6,118 bases of DNA from the NCBI GenBank assembly GCA_031273515.1, contig JAISRU010000253.1:1-6118 (forward strand), read 5' to 3'. Below are positions 6,050 through 6,118 of this stretch, in pieces. The DNA is from Bacteroidales bacterium. Lineage in GTDB: Bacteria; Bacteroidota; Bacteroidia; Bacteroidales; WCHB1-69. The notes beneath the pieces are model-generated. The model saw only the letters and a list, made by a program, of their open reading frames with translations. It had not been told where the DNA came from and made no database searches. Made by a program: the position numbers and the translations under genes. Position 1 is the stretch's first letter, and each line of letters opens with the position of its first letter.

Positions 6050-6118
6050 ATGAAGAAAGTATATTTAATTGCAGCAGGTATTGTGTTGTCGAGCAGTGTT
6101 TACGCTCAGAAAGTAGAG
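6050..6118 (+). CDS. Exported protein, N-terminal 23 residues only (partial at right edge)
   Basis: The frame opens with ATG at 6050 and is still open at the window end. The visible residues form a typical signal peptide: MKK, a hydrophobic stretch (VYLIAAGIVL), then SSSVYA with likely cleavage before QKVE. The A-Q junction is a common signal peptidase I site in Bacteroidota. A consensus -7 box 28 bp upstream supports the start. The mature protein is not visible, so it could be any periplasmic, outer-membrane or secreted protein. Confidence 0.75.
   Translation, partial: MKKVYLIAAGIVLSSSVYAQKVE

Noticed and set aside
5847..6053. Plus-strand 68-codon frame after the antiporter
   Set aside because: It lies within element B and its inverted ends, is low in complexity, and overlaps the promoter and start of the next gene.

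Overview
The window looks like chromosomal DNA from a member of the Bacteroidota, probably Bacteroidales-like. Three things point there: promoter -7 boxes of the TAnnTTTG type, start codons without a Shine-Dalgarno sequence, and a very long secreted protein built from PKD modules, a type common in type IX secretion lineages. No species can be named from the sequence alone.

Layout. (1) Positions 1-3608, minus strand: the 5' 1202 codons of a giant signal-peptide-bearing PKD-repeat surface protein. It is open at the left edge, so its C-terminus is not visible. The many plus-strand open frames across this region are antisense shadows. (2) 3609-3943: the likely 5' leader of that gene. It holds three tandem copies of a 75-100 bp palindromic repeat (3654-3923) with conserved small hairpins. 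(3) 3966-4235: a non-coding element with inverted ends (element A), filled with CACAGA-type low-complexity repeats. It lies between two divergent promoter boxes, one firing left to the PKD gene (3950-3957) and one firing right to the antiporter (4244-4251). (4) 4371-5840, plus strand: a complete monovalent cation/proton antiporter of the NhaP2/CvrA type with a C-terminal RCK_C/TrkA_C-like domain. (5) 5845-6005: a second, shorter MITE-like element (element B) whose ends match those of element A. (6) 6015-6118: a -7 box and the first 23 codons of an exported protein cut by the right edge.

The three genes do not form an obvious pathway. The surface protein and the antiporter are divergently transcribed and share only the intergenic repeat region; the last gene has its own promoter box. 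The most unusual content is non-coding. Two related inverted-repeat elements flank the antiporter, and at three separate places the same element end (core CAATT) lies 8 or 9 bp from an outward-facing TAnnTTTG box. The tandem palindromic array appears to be transcribed as leader RNA of the PKD gene. These are the best candidates for something undescribed. I found no transposase, CRISPR array, tRNA, rRNA or recognised defence genes.
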